From assembly GCF_001701025.1 (NCBI RefSeq), contig NZ_CP016793.1, positions 7,316,001 to 7,380,000 on the forward strand: a stretch of DNA of 64,000 nt, read 5' to 3'. Positions 1 to 9,445 of the stretch are shown piece by piece. The stretch comes from Lentzea guizhouensis (GTDB taxonomy: Bacteria; Actinomycetota; Actinomycetes; Mycobacteriales; Pseudonocardiaceae). The position numbers were made by a program, and so were the translations under genes. The notes under the pieces are model-generated. The model was not told where the DNA came from. It searched no databases and was given only the letters and a program-made list of their open reading frames with translations. Position 1 is the first letter of the stretch; each line of letters starts with the position of its first letter.

Positions 1-165
1 GCCTACGACACCGTCTCCGGTCTCGTGCTGCACCGGCTCGGCCGGATCGCCGAGGTGGGCGACGAGATCCAGGTCGACGACGTCGTGCTGCTCGTCGGCG
101 CGGTGACGCGCAACGTGCCGGACACCGTCGTGCTGACCGTCAGGGTGCCGGAGGAGGCTCGATGA
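1..165 (+). CDS. CNNM/HlyC-type hemolysin family protein, 3' end only
   Basis: Only the last 54 codons are in the window, and the 5' end lies off the left edge. The visible residues (GRIAEVGDEIQVDDVVL and a following beta-rich tail) resemble the CorC_HlyC C-terminal domain found after CBS domains in CNNM-type membrane proteins, which are linked to divalent-cation transport. The stop overlaps the start of the next CNNM-type gene by four bases (ATGA). The two form the usual actinobacterial tandem of paralogous membrane proteins, probably translated together. Confidence 0.7.
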   Translation, partial: AYDTVSGLVLHRLGRIAEVGDEIQVDDVVLLVGAVTRNVPDTVVLTVRVPEEAR

Positions 166-1214
166 GCATCGGAATGGCTCTGGGCATCTCCCTGGTCCTG
201 TTGGCGCTCAACGCCTTCTTCGTCGCCGCCGAGTTCGCGTTGATCGCGTCCAAGCGGCACCGCCTGGAGCAGGAGGCGGAGAGCTCACGGGCGGCCCGTG
301 CCGCCGTCGCGGGTGTGCGCGAGCTGTCGTTGATGCTCGCGGGCGCCCAGCTCGGCATCACGCTGTGCACCCTGGGACTCGGTGCGCTGGCCAAGCCCGC
401 CGTGGCCGACCTGCTCGACCCGCTGCTGCAGCTGACCGGACTGCCGGACGCGGTGGCGTACGGCATCGCGTTCACGATCAGCCTGGTGCTGGTGGTGTTC
501 CTGCACATGGTCGTGGGCGAGATGGCGCCGAAGTCGTGGGCGATCTCGCACCCCGAACGCTCGGCGATGCTGCTGGCGCTGCCGTTCCGGGCGTTCGCGC
601 ACTCGGTCCGCTGGCTCCTCAGCGGACTGAACTCGACGACGAACGGCTTGCTGCGCTTGATGAAGGTCGAGCCGCAGGACGAGCTGGCGCAGGCGCACCG
701 GCCGGACGACCTGCGCATGCTCGTGCGCCAGTCCGGTGAGCACGGCCTCATCCCCGAGGGCCAGCAACGCCTGCTGACCCGCATGCTCCAGCTGCAGAAG
801 ACGACCCTGCGCGAGGTCATGGTGGGGATCGAGGAAACCTCGACGGTCACCGAGGACACGACCGCCCGCGCGATCGAGCACAGCAGTCTGCGGTGCGGAC
901 GCTCGCGGTTCCCGGTGAAGGACCTGAGCGGCGAGTTCGTCGGCCTGGTGCACATCCGCGAAGCGATGCGGGCGACGGCCGCGGGCAACGACCCGGAGGC
1001 TCGGGAACTCATGGCACCGGTGCTGACGTTGTCCGCTTCGATGCCGGTCGCCGCCGCGGTCACCGCGATGAAGGCGGACCGGGCGCAGCTCGCGCTCGTG
1101 TCCGACGACGACCGCGTGATCGGCATCGCCGCGCTGGAAGACCTGCTCGAAGAACTCATCGGTGACTTCGACGACGAGACCGACGCACCGCGCGTTGCGG
1201 TGCGCCAGAAGTAA
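162..1214 (+). CDS. CNNM domain-containing protein with CBS pair (hemolysin family)
   Basis: A 350-residue protein. Residues 1-180 carry the CNNM (DUF21) membrane domain, with hydrophobic helices near residues 5-25, 60-80 and 105-130 and the family motif HMVVGEMAPKSWAI near residue 115. Residues about 210-340 form a CBS-domain pair. Unlike its upstream partner it ends soon after the CBS pair and lacks an evident CorC_HlyC domain. The family is associated with Mg/Co ion efflux or sensing, but the substrate cannot be read from sequence. The ATG overlaps the upstream stop, so the two are translationally coupled. Confidence 0.82.
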   Translation: MSIGMALGISLVLLALNAFFVAAEFALIASKRHRLEQEAESSRAARAAVAGVRELSLMLAGAQLGITLCTLGLGALAKPAVADLLDPLLQLTGLPDAVAYGIAFTISLVLVVFLHMVVGEMAPKSWAISHPERSAMLLALPFRAFAHSVRWLLSGLNSTTNGLLRLMKVEPQDELAQAHRPDDLRMLVRQSGEHGLIPEGQQRLLTRMLQLQKTTLREVMVGIEETSTVTEDTTARAIEHSSLRCGRSRFPVKDLSGEFVGLVHIREAMRATAAGNDPEARELMAPVLTLSASMPVAAAVTAMKADRAQLALVSDDDRVIGIAALEDLLEELIGDFDDETDAPRVAVRQK

Positions 1215-1241
1215 CTCCACCCAGTCCCCTCAGGAGGAGAC

Positions 1242-2246
1242 TTGTTCAAGCGGATGCTCAGCGCGTTCGGCGTCGGCGGCCCGTCCGTCGACACGGTGCT
1301 GGACTCGCCGCACGCGACACCCGGCCAGGTGGTCACCGGCCAGGTGCGCATCCAGGGCGGGACCGCGGACGCTGAGATCGGCCAGGTCGTGCTGTCGCTG
1401 GTCACGCGCGTCGAGGTCGAGCACGGCGACCACGAGTACGGCGGTGTCTCCGAGTTCTTCCGGATGGTCGTGCAGCAGGGCGTGCGGGTGCCGGCCGGCC
1501 AGCTGGTCGCGGTCCCGTTCCAGCTGCCGATCCCCTGGGAGACCCCGATCACCGCGGTCGGCGGCGCACCGCTGCCGCGCATGACCGTCGGCGTGCGCAC
1601 GGAGCTCGTCATCGCGGGCGCCCCGGACAAGGGCGACCTCGACCCGGTCCAGGTGCACCCGCTGCCCGCGCAGGACGCCGTGCTGAACGCGTTCGGCCAG
1701 CTCGGGTTCTCGTTCCGCAGCGCGGACGTCGAAGCGGGCCGGCTGCACGGCGTGCCGCAGGAGCTCGGCTTCTACCAGGAGATCGAGTTCTTCCCGCCGG
1801 CCCAGTTCGCGGGTGCGGTCAGCCAGGTCGAGCTGACCTTCGTGGCCAACCCGCACGAGCTGTACGTGATCCTGGAAGCCGACAAGCGCGGCGGCATGTT
1901 CTCCTCCGGCGGTGACGCGTTCGGCCACTTCCGCGCGTCGCACCAGGAGGCGCAGGGCACGGACTGGGCGTCGGCGATCAACGGCTGGCTGGCCCAGGTC
2001 GCCCAGCGCGGCCACACCCCGGCGTTCGGCGGCCACAACCCGGCATTCGGCGGGCACAACCCGGCCTTCGGCGGGCAGCCCGGCTACGGCGGCCACCACG
2101 GCCACCACGGCCACCGCAGTGGTCCTGGCATCGGCGGTGTGGTCGCCGCGGGTGCGGCCGGTGTGGTCGGCGGCATGGTGCTCGGCGAGGTCGTGGAAGA
2201 GGTCTTCGAGGACGGCGGCGAGGACTTCGCGTTCGGCGAGGAGTGA
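1242..2246 (+). CDS. Spo0M-like sporulation-control protein
   Basis: 334 residues starting at TTG, seven bases after a strong AGGAGG. Residues 1-240 match the arrestin-like Spo0M fold: the MFKRMLSAFGVGGPSVDTVL opening, the GQVVTGQVRIQGG strand, and VPFQLPIPWETPIT. The family controls entry into sporulation in Bacillus; its role in actinomycetes is less clear. The C-terminus is unusual. It holds three near-identical 8-residue repeats (GHTPAFGG, GHNPAFGG, GHNPAFGG), then a His/Gly-rich stretch, a Gly/Ala/Val hydrophobic segment and an acidic end. A long hairpin follows the stop directly. Confidence 0.8.
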   Translation: MFKRMLSAFGVGGPSVDTVLDSPHATPGQVVTGQVRIQGGTADAEIGQVVLSLVTRVEVEHGDHEYGGVSEFFRMVVQQGVRVPAGQLVAVPFQLPIPWETPITAVGGAPLPRMTVGVRTELVIAGAPDKGDLDPVQVHPLPAQDAVLNAFGQLGFSFRSADVEAGRLHGVPQELGFYQEIEFFPPAQFAGAVSQVELTFVANPHELYVILEADKRGGMFSSGGDAFGHFRASHQEAQGTDWASAINGWLAQVAQRGHTPAFGGHNPAFGGHNPAFGGQPGYGGHHGHHGHRSGPGIGGVVAAGAAGVVGGMVLGEVVEEVFEDGGEDFAFGEE

Positions 2247-2250
2247 TCGA

Positions 2251-2298
2251 CCGTTCCGGTTCCCGGCGTCTGGCACAAGGCGCCGGGAACCGGAACGG
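2251..2298 (+). terminator. Perfect 18-bp inverted repeat after the Spo0M-like gene
   Basis: The arm at 2251-2268 (CCGTTCCGGTTCCCGGCG) is perfectly complementary to 2281-2298, around a 12-base loop, and starts four bases after the stop codon. There is no T-tract, as is common for actinobacterial terminators. It sits before the downstream DUF3040 gene, so it should at least reduce read-through. Confidence 0.8.
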
Positions 2299-2332
2299 CA
2301 CCAACGAAACACCGCAGACCGGGAGGCCCGCA

Positions 2333-2629
2333 ATGGCGCTGGCAGATCATGAGAAGCGCGAGCTCGAGGAGATCGAGCGGCGCTTGTCGGGAGAAGACCC
2401 GAAGTTCGCCGCGAAGCTCGCCCGGCCTTCGCTGTTCGCGTTCCTGTCCCGCAACGCGATCCGCGTGCTCGGCGGGTTCGCCGTGTTCCTGTGCGGGCTG
2501 CTGGTCGTGATCGCCGGCGTGACGTGGTCGCTGGTGCCGCTGGTCGTGGCCGGTGCCGTCGTGTGCGCGATCGTGTTCGTCGGCCTGCTCGTGGCGGCCT
2601 GGCGAGGTTCGACCACCTCGACCGCATGA
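2333..2629 (+). CDS. DUF3040 domain membrane protein
   Basis: 98 residues. The N-terminus (LADHEKRELEEIERRL) is the typical DUF3040 opening helix: short, charged and coiled. Two hydrophobic segments follow near residues 45-65 and 68-90. The function of the family is unknown; it is a small actinobacterial membrane protein. The ATG was chosen because the family motif starts there and it follows GGGAGG. Longer in-frame versions would run back into the hairpin. Confidence 0.85.
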   Translation: MALADHEKRELEEIERRLSGEDPKFAAKLARPSLFAFLSRNAIRVLGGFAVFLCGLLVVIAGVTWSLVPLVVAGAVVCAIVFVGLLVAAWRGSTTSTA

Positions 2630-2725
2630 GCACCTGACTGCGGAAACTGGACATTTCCTGGCCACTACCTCAAGGGTTGGCTAAGTCTGCTGTGCCCGCC
2701 GTCACACGGCCCCTAGCCTCGTTTC

Positions 2726-2845
2726 ATGAAGCTGCTGCTGTGGTTCGCCCTGGCGTGCATGTGCGCGCTCAGCGGCGGCCAGGTGCTCGCGGCCGTCACG
2801 ATGGTGCTGCTCGTGGGCTGCGCAACGGACCGCGTGCGTCACTGA
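2726..2845 (+). CDS. Small hydrophobic membrane peptide (39 aa)
   Basis: A 39-residue reading frame, mostly hydrophobic (MKLLLWFALACMCALSGGQV then a second apolar stretch to VLLVGC), ending in a short charged tail. A -10-like TAGCCT (2714-2719) lies seven bases upstream of the ATG, the spacing expected for a leaderless actinobacterial transcript. No ribosome binding site is visible. I do not recognise a family. It could be a small membrane peptide or chance. Confidence 0.4.
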   Translation: MKLLLWFALACMCALSGGQVLAAVTMVLLVGCATDRVRH

Positions 2846-2915
2846 ATCGGATCTGCGCGAGTTCGCCCAGTCGAGGGCAGACTCTGCCTGACCGCCCCGC
2901 GGAAGCTGCCCGGCC

Positions 2916-4265
2916 TCAGCGGAGCCGCTGCAGCGCGGCCAGGGCCTCTGCACGGGTGGTGTCCCCCAGAGCCGGGACGTCGACGCCGTCCCACTCCGCT
3001 GAGCCGGCTTCCGACCGGAGTTTCAGGAACAGGCACAGGTTGTCGTCGCGCAGACCGAGCGAGTACACGTGCGCCGTGCGTCCGGCGTGGGTGCGGGAGC
3101 CCTGCTCGAACTCCGCCGAGTCGCCGAGACCGTCCAGGGGTCCGCGCCGGGGTGCCTCTCCGTCGGTGCCGAGCAGGTCCCGAGCCTTCTGGGCGTCGTA
3201 GAACGCCCGTGCGGCGTCGGCGGACTCGGCCACGGCGACGACGAGGTTGAGGTTCGCTACGCGGCCGGTGGACTCGTTGCCGCGGGCGCCGCAGTGACCC
3301 CACTCGTGGTCGGGCAGCGTCTTCCGGCGGGGAAGGCTGATGATCTCCGGGGCGGTCGACCAGTTCCTCAGCACCTGCACGTCGACCACCGCGCACGGGT
3401 TGTCGATGGCCGTCGCGCTGTACCGCACCTCGGGTGGGGGCGGCGCCGCCACCGGGCGTCCGGCGATGTCGGCGGTCCCGGTCAACGTGACCGCGCCGCC
3501 GACCAGGACGACGGCGAGCACGACCACGCCTGCCGGCCACCGGCGTACGCGTCCGGTCGGCTTTGTTCCGGCAGGAGGTGGCAGAACCGCCGGCGGCACC
3601 GTGTCGAGTGGGTCCGGTTCCCGCACGACGATCGGAATGGCCGGGCTGCCGAACGTGTCGACGGCCCAGCGGACTCGTTCCCGCCGGGCGGCCACAGCGG
3701 GGACCGTCGTGCGGACCGGGACGGTCCCGTCTGGCACGGGTTGCACCCCGATCTCCACCTGACCAGGTGCGGCACCGGCCAGTTCAAGCCGCGCCACGGA
3801 GGGCCACGGCACGTGAGCCTGTCCCACCTCCACACCGGTGGCGTCGATCTGGAGCAGCGTCCAGCGCGCCGCGTGGGTGTTCATGACGCCCAGAACCGCG
3901 CCGACGAGGGCGAACACGACCAAGCTGCGAGGCAGTGGCGGGACGCCGAGGGCCCAGGCGAGGGAGACGGCGACGGCCCCGCCCACCAGCACAGCGGCGA
4001 TCTTGCCCGCCAGCCACGCGGTCGAGTTCGGCCGGTCCACGCGGTACCGCACCTTCCGCCGCACCCGCCGGGCCGTGAACGAGGCGGTCACCAGCAACGC
4101 CAGCCCGCTCGCAGCCGCCAGCGACGCCCCGGGCCCGACCTCCTCGACCAGGTAGCCGCCCGCGACCACGGTCGTGACCGCGCCCACGGCCGCCAGCACC
4201 TCCACCAACCGCACCAGCCGCAGCCTGCGGTCCCGCGCCACCAGCGCGGGAGTGGCCGTCGCCAT
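2916..4265 (-). CDS. Membrane protein with PH-like and DUF3558-like C-terminal region
   Basis: 449 residues from the ATG at 4265, which follows a GGAAGGGGAAGG ribosome binding site. The N-terminal 140 residues contain about four transmembrane helices. Residues around 145-235 look like a PH-type or TIGR-type membrane-associated domain (WTLLQIDATGVEVGQAHVPW). One more transmembrane helix lies near residue 255. The extracellular end (residues 280-449) has paired cysteines and a NPCAVVDVQVL motif reminiscent of DUF3558 exported proteins. Function is unknown. The gene is a single unit facing the TetR gene across a short divergent promoter region. Confidence 0.6.
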   Translation of the reverse strand: MATATPALVARDRRLRLVRLVEVLAAVGAVTTVVAGGYLVEEVGPGASLAAASGLALLVTASFTARRVRRKVRYRVDRPNSTAWLAGKIAAVLVGGAVAVSLAWALGVPPLPRSLVVFALVGAVLGVMNTHAARWTLLQIDATGVEVGQAHVPWPSVARLELAGAAPGQVEIGVQPVPDGTVPVRTTVPAVAARRERVRWAVDTFGSPAIPIVVREPDPLDTVPPAVLPPPAGTKPTGRVRRWPAGVVVLAVVLVGGAVTLTGTADIAGRPVAAPPPPEVRYSATAIDNPCAVVDVQVLRNWSTAPEIISLPRRKTLPDHEWGHCGARGNESTGRVANLNLVVAVAESADAARAFYDAQKARDLLGTDGEAPRRGPLDGLGDSAEFEQGSRTHAGRTAHVYSLGLRDDNLCLFLKLRSEAGSAEWDGVDVPALGDTTRAEALAALQRLR

Positions 4266-4374
4266 GCCTTCCCCTTCCCACGACCCGTTGTCCGGTGTGA
4301 TCACAGGTCACGCCGTGGCGCGGGGCCAGGCCACCGGACCGGCCATGTGTGACCGGTCCGGTGACCAGTGCCAC

Positions 4375-4389
4375 TAGACGACCGGTCTA
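4375..4389. promoter_or_regulatory. Likely TetR operator, copy 1
   Basis: TAGACGACCGGTCTA has TAGAC...GTCTA as inverted half-sites and lies 21 bases before the TetR gene start. An identical 15-mer precedes the DJ-1-type gene at 5042. Two exact copies in front of the regulator and its neighbour are strong evidence for a shared operator and autoregulation. Confidence 0.78.
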
Positions 4390-4409
4390 ATTCAAGGTAA
4401 GTTGGTGTC

Positions 4410-5000
4410 ATGCCAGCAGCCGGAAGCACCGACACCCGTCGGAGCATCCTCGAGACCGCCCAGCGGATCATGTCCCGCAAGGGGTACGCCGCGGTCGGCA
4501 TCAACGAGGTGCTCGCCGAGGCGAAGGTGCCGAAGGGGTCCTTCTACCACTACTTCGCCTCGAAGGACGCGTTCGGCGAGGCCATGATGAAGAGCTACTT
4601 CCACGAGTACCTCGCCGACATGGACCGGGTCCTGGACCGACGCGGTCCGTCGGCGGCCGAGCGGCTGATGGCGTACTGGCAGCAGTGGTACGAGACGCAG
4701 AGCCTCGACGACTGCCACGGCCGGTGCCTCGCCGTGAAGCTGGGTGCCGAGGTCGCGGACCTGTCGGAGTCCATGCGCCTCGCCCTCAAGGACGGCACCA
4801 CGGCCATCATCGACCGCCTCGAACGCGTCATCGGTGAGGGGCTGCAGGACGGTTCCCTCGCGATCGCCGGAGACGCCCGGTCGCTGGCCGAGGTCCTGTA
4901 CGACATGTGGCTCGGTGCCAGCGTGCTGGCCAAGATCCATCGTGACCGCGGGCGCCTCGACACCACCGTGGTGGCCACTCGCCGGCTGCTCGGTCTGTAA
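4410..5000 (+). CDS. TetR family regulator (NemR/AcuR-like)
   Basis: 196 residues. The N-terminal helix-turn-helix is clear (VGINEVLAEAKVPKGSFYHY, residues 31-50). The C-terminal ligand domain contains DCHGRCLAVKLGAEVADLSE, with two Cys residues close together, like redox- or electrophile-sensing NemR/AcuR relatives. It probably represses itself and the downstream DJ-1/PfpI protein through the two identical operators. Response to reactive carbonyls or electrophiles is inference from the partner gene and the cysteines. Confidence 0.85.
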   Translation: MPAAGSTDTRRSILETAQRIMSRKGYAAVGINEVLAEAKVPKGSFYHYFASKDAFGEAMMKSYFHEYLADMDRVLDRRGPSAAERLMAYWQQWYETQSLDDCHGRCLAVKLGAEVADLSESMRLALKDGTTAIIDRLERVIGEGLQDGSLAIAGDARSLAEVLYDMWLGASVLAKIHRDRGRLDTTVVATRRLLGL

Positions 5001-5041
5001 CTCGGCAAGGTCCGTCGCCGGTCCAGTCGCACACGCATCGC

Positions 5042-5056
5042 TAGACGACCGGTCTA
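5042..5056. promoter_or_regulatory. Likely TetR operator, copy 2
   Basis: Exact repeat of the 15-base palindromic element at 4375, located 16 bases upstream of the DJ-1-type start codon. It implies that the two genes have separate promoters under the same repressor. Confidence 0.78.
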
Positions 5057-5072
5057 ATATAAGGAGAAAGCA

Positions 5073-5762
5073 GTGCAGGTCCTCGTTGTTCTCACCTCAC
5101 ACGACCAGCTCGGAGACACCGGGCGCAAGACGGGTTTCTGGCTCGAAGAGCTGGCGGCCCCGTACTACCGCTTCAAGAACGCCGGCTGGGACGTCGTGCT
5201 CTCTTCGCCGTCGGGTGGCCAGCCGCCGCTGGACCCGGTCAGCAACGAGCCGAGCGCGCAGACCGACGACACCCGCCGCTTCGAGGCCGACGAGGAGGCC
5301 ACCACGGCGCTCGCGAACACCGTGCGGCTCGACTCGGTCGACGCCGGTGCCTTCGACGCGGTCTTCTACCCCGGCGGCCACGGACCGCTGTGGGACCTGG
5401 CCGAGGACGAGAACTCGGTCCGGCTGATCGAGACGACGCTGCGGTCGGGCAAGCCGGTCGCGCTCGTCTGCCACGCTCCCGGCGTGCTGCGCCACGCCAC
5501 CGCCGAGGACGGTGCGCCGCTGGTGCGGGGCAAGGAGGTCACGGGCTTCGCCAACACCGAGGAAGCCGGGGTGCAGCTCACCGACGTCGTCCCGTTCCTG
5601 GTGGAGGACGAGCTGGAGAAGCTGGGCGGAACCTACTCCAGGGCCGACGACTGGCAGCCCCACGTGGTCCGGGACGGGCTGCTGATCACCGGCCAGAACC
5701 CGGCGTCGTCCGCGCCCGCCGCGGACGCTCTCATCGAGCTGCTCGAGAAGCGCACCGGCTGA
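5073..5762 (+). CDS. DJ-1/PfpI (Hsp31-like) type 1 glutamine amidotransferase domain protein
   Basis: 229 residues starting at GTG after AAGGAG. The TGFWLEELAAPYYRF motif near residues 20-34 and the nucleophile elbow ALVCHAPG (Cys133) are typical of the DJ-1/Hsp31 superfamily, whose members act as glyoxalase III or protein-repair/deglycase enzymes. The length fits the single-domain cytosolic class. The shared operator with the upstream TetR gene suggests induction by reactive aldehydes or similar stress (inference). Confidence 0.85.
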   Translation: MQVLVVLTSHDQLGDTGRKTGFWLEELAAPYYRFKNAGWDVVLSSPSGGQPPLDPVSNEPSAQTDDTRRFEADEEATTALANTVRLDSVDAGAFDAVFYPGGHGPLWDLAEDENSVRLIETTLRSGKPVALVCHAPGVLRHATAEDGAPLVRGKEVTGFANTEEAGVQLTDVVPFLVEDELEKLGGTYSRADDWQPHVVRDGLLITGQNPASSAPAADALIELLEKRTG

Positions 5763-5915
5763 GGTTCCGCGTCGGCAGCTTGGCGGACCTGCCGCCAGGT
5801 CGCCGACGGGACCACGGACCGTCCACATGCGTCCACACTGGATGAGAAGATCGAGAATTGACTTGGAAAGCGATGACGCCCGTCGAGGCATGTCCCCCGA
5901 GCTCGGCCTCGGCCG

Positions 5916-6284
5916 TCAGGCTGCGGGCTCTTCCTGCAGGGCGCGCACCTCGATCTTGGACCGCAGTGCCTTCGAGGCCTGCTTGGTCCACTCGATCGCG
6001 ACGTCGTCGTTCTCGGCCTCGATGATCCAGAAGCCACCGAGGTACTCGGCGGCCTCGGCGAACGGGCCCGGTGTGAGCACGGGGCTGTCGCCGGAGTAGT
6101 CCACGGTGGTCGCGCTCGACGGTGGCTGCAGGCCCCCGGCGGTCACGAACGCGCCCGCCTCGACGAGGGCGGTGTTGAACGCCCCGACCGCGGCGATGAC
6201 CTCCTGCAGCTCCGCGGGGTCCATGTTCTCCATCGTCGGCTCCTCGGCGGAGTCGTGCGGCAGGCTCAGGAAGTACTTCGTCAT
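5916..6284 (-). CDS. YciI family protein
   Basis: 122 residues. The opening MTKYFLSLPHD and the segment DSPVLTPGPFAEAAEYLGGFWIIEAENDDVAI are diagnostic for the YCII/DGPF family of small alpha-beta proteins. In actinobacteria these often sit next to ECF sigma factors, but this copy is alone. The catalytic role is uncertain. The start follows GGAGACGACG and fits the family N-terminus. Confidence 0.82.
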   Translation of the reverse strand: MTKYFLSLPHDSAEEPTMENMDPAELQEVIAAVGAFNTALVEAGAFVTAGGLQPPSSATTVDYSGDSPVLTPGPFAEAAEYLGGFWIIEAENDDVAIEWTKQASKALRSKIEVRALQEEPAA

Positions 6285-6405
6285 CGTCGTCTCCTCGTCG
6301 TGCGGCCGTCGGCCGTTGCGGTGATGCCCGAAACGCTAAACGGGGCTCGGCACCGGCGAATCAGTCATCGTGACTGGTGTCCGGGGAACCGACGACCGAT
6401 GCCGG

Positions 6406-9129
6406 TCACCGGTCGAGGTGAGCCAGCTCGGCACGGCCGGTGACGCCGAGCTTCGGGTACGCCTTGTAGAGGTGGTGGCCGACGGTGCGCGGGCTGAGGA
6501 AGAGCTGGGCGGCGATCTCCTTGTTGGTGCGGCCGTCGGCCGCGAGCCGGACGACCTGCAGCTCCTGGGGGGTCAGCAGGGTGAGCGGGCCGCTGCGCTG
6601 GGGCTCGTCGCCCCGTTCGCCGAAGGCGGCCAGCTCGCCGCGTGCCCGTTCGGCCCAGAGCCGCGCGCCGAGGCGTTCGAACGCGGACACCGCGTCGCGA
6701 GGTGGCCGCGGGCTTCGGCGCGGCGGCGACGGCGCCGCAGCCACTCGCCGTAGACCAGCTGGGTGCGGGCGCGCTCGTAGGGGCCGCCGTGCCGCTCGTG
6801 CAGGCGCAGCGCCTCGGCGTACAGCGCGTCGGCGTCACCGTCGTCCGCCAGCAAGGCCTGGCACCGCAACAGGAGCCCGGTGGCGACCGGGCGGTCGACG
6901 TGCTCGGCCCAGTGCCGGAAAGCCACCAACGGTTCGTGGGCGCGGTCCGGCACACCGCCGCGCACGGCTGCCTCCACCAGGTCCGGCACCGCGCGCACCA
7001 GGAGGTCGCGGCTCGCGGGTCCCCGGTACACCTGGTCGAGCCGGTCGGCCGCGTCGCCGAACCGCCGGGCGGAGAGGTCGAGCATCCCGAGCCCCCAGGC
7101 CGCGATCTCGGCGTTGACGCGGTGCCGGGTTCGGGCGCGGGGGAGCACCTCCCCGGCGAGCGCCCGGCAGCGTTCCTCGTCCCCCGCCACGGCGTGCAGC
7201 CACACCTCCACCGACCGGTGGGCCAGGCTCTCGGTCGTGTTGCCGAGCTCGTCGCTCACGGCAACGCCTTCCGCCACACACGCGAGGGCGTCCGCGAACT
7301 CGCCGCGCAACAGCCGCGCCACGGCGAGCACGTTCAAGGTGTACGGGACCCACCCCAGCGCCCCGGTGGCCCGCACCACGGCCAGCATGTCCTCGGTCTC
7401 GGCGATGACGCCGTTCTCGTCGGCGATCATGAGCCCGCCGAACCCGGTGGTGATGCGGTGCATCAGGTCGTGCCCGTCACCGCGGGAGGCGGTGTGGAGG
7501 TCGCGCATCGGGCCGACGGCCAGCTCCGGACGTCCGGCGAAGAGCTCGGCCCAGCCGAGGAGGGCGGCGACGACGGGTGCCCAGTGCCGCGGTGGGGTGA
7601 ACCCGCGCAGCAACTCGGCCGCGCGCTGCAGGAGGTCGTGTGCCGCACCGTGCCGGGCGGCGTGCGCGGCCTCGTAGAGCGTGAGGGCGGTGCGCTCCGG
7701 GTCGGTGTCGCGCACCAGCGCGGCCGCCTCGAGCGTCAGCTCCGCGTCGGCCCGCGGCGAGGTGCGTTCGTACTCCACGGCGCCACGGGTGTAGATGGCG
7801 TCGGCCCGGACGCCGGTGTCGGTGGTGAGCGCGAGTGCTTCGGCCGCCAGCCGGCGGCGCGTCGGCCTTGCCCGCGTCGAACGAGGCCTGGCTCGCCCTG
7901 GCGATGCGCCGTGCCTTCAGCTCCCGGTCGGCGCTGAGCCGGCCGGCGCGTTCGTACGCCGCGCACACCGCCATCGCGCCGGCCCGGTGCCAGGCCCGCT
8001 CCGCCACGCCTTCGAGCTCGGCGGCCACCGCCTCGTCGGCCCGGTGGAGGCGGCGGCCAGGTGCCAGGCCCGCCGGTCGGCGTCGGCGTCCGTGCAGCGC
8101 CTCGGCGTACGCGCGGTGCACCTCGATCCGGCGGTGCAGCGGCGCGTCCTGGTAGGCGGCCGCCCGCACCAGGGGGTGGCGGAACGTGATCCGGCTGTCG
8201 ATCCGGACCAGCCGGTCGCGCTCGGCGGGCGCCAGGTCACCGGCGGCGCCACCGAGGGACTCGATCACGTGCAGGATCGTCGACAGCGGCGCCGCCGTGT
8301 CGGCCGCCGCCACCAGGAGCGCGCGCTGGGTGGACTCGGGGAGCTCCACGATCTGGTGGCGGAACGTCTCCTGCACGCGGCGGGTCACCGGCAGCGGTCC
8401 GACCTGCTCGGCCGGGTCGGACTCGTCGACGTCGTGGACCGCGGACCGGGCCGACCCGAGCTCGATGATCGCCAGGGGGTTGCCACCGGACTCGGCCAGC
8501 ACCCTGGACCGCACCCGGTCGGCGAGCTCCGGTGCGTGGCCGTCGAGCAGCCGGGCGGCCTCGGGCGCTGCGAGGCCGGGCAGGTCCACGACCTCGACGC
8601 CCGCGATCCCGAACGGCACCGCCGTCTCGCGCACCGCGAACAGCACCGCGATCGGGTCCGCCACGAACCGGCGGGCCGCGAACAACAACGCCTCCACCGA
8701 ACCCTGGTCGAGCCACTGCATGTCGTCGACCACACACAGCAGCGGGGCGTCCTCGGCCAGATCGGCGAGCAACGACAACGTGCCCGCGGAGATCAGGAAC
8801 CGGTTGGCCTCATCCCCTTCGGACAGACCGAAAGCACACCGCAGCGCCCTGGCCTGGGGTGCGGGCAGGGCGTCCACCCGGTCCAGGTGGGGGAACAACA
8901 GCTGGTGCAGCCCGCCGTACGCCAGCTCGGAGTCGGACTCGACCCCCGCGCCGCGGACCACGCGCATGCCGTGCTCGGCTTCGGCGACCGACACGGCGTG
9001 GTCGAGGAGGACCGACTTCCCCATGCCCGCCGCGCCCCGCAACCCCAGCGCCCCACTGCGTTCCTTGCGCGCGTTCGCCAGCAGGCGCTCGATCCGGGCT
9101 TGCTCGACTTCCCTGCCCACCAGCGACAT
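6406..9129 (-). pseudogene. Large LuxR-type ATPase regulator, interrupted by two frameshifts
   Basis: The full-length homologue would be about 910 residues: an N-terminal AAA-type ATPase (Walker A GAAGMGKS and Walker B LLCVVDDMQWLD), a TPR-like middle, and a C-terminal LuxR helix-turn-helix (LTPQELQVVRLAADGRTNKE). The reading frame breaks twice: near 7860 after the residues FDAGKAD, and near 6700 after EARGHL. Both breaks lie in CG-rich runs, and the two losses together restore the original frame (-2 then -1). Sequence on both sides of each break stays homologous to the family, so the lesions are recent or are sequencing errors. LAL regulators usually activate catabolic or secondary-metabolite operons. 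Confidence 0.78.
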
Positions 9130-9445
9130 GCGGTCACCCTAATACGGCGGTGGCAGACCGTGATCTTCGCCGGAGGGGCACCTCGTGTTCAACGCGGTCG
9201 GCAACTGTTCCGAGCCACGCCGGGGGTTCGAGCATTTCTCGGGGCGAATTCCCACGTTCGCGGAACCGATGAGTGCCCGATTGGAATATCGGGTGAGCGT
9301 CTCTCCTTCAGACCCCCTGTCGTAACAACAGATGCGGGTTGTGCGAATGTGGCGGTAGAGCTTGAGCGGCAACGCGGGACAACCTGACTCGGTTTGTGCT
9401 TGTCCACGCTCAGCGAAGTCGTCCGTGAGCAGTGAGGTAAAACCG
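9130..9445. other. Intergenic region without a supported gene
   Basis: 316 bases between the divergent LuxR-type gene and the small hypothetical gene. It is less GC-rich than its surroundings, which fits promoters for both genes. I see no convincing paired -10/-35 and no strong repeat. Confidence 0.5.

Noticed and set aside
140..2665. Very long open frames antisense to the CNNM and Spo0M genes
   Set aside because: They are mirror frames caused by high GC content. Their composition is Arg/Ala/Pro/Ser-rich without domains, and the opposite strand carries recognised proteins.
9362..9445. Longer N-terminus for the hypothetical protein at 9446
   Set aside because: The extra 28 residues have no family look, and ATG 9446 has a better ribosome binding site.
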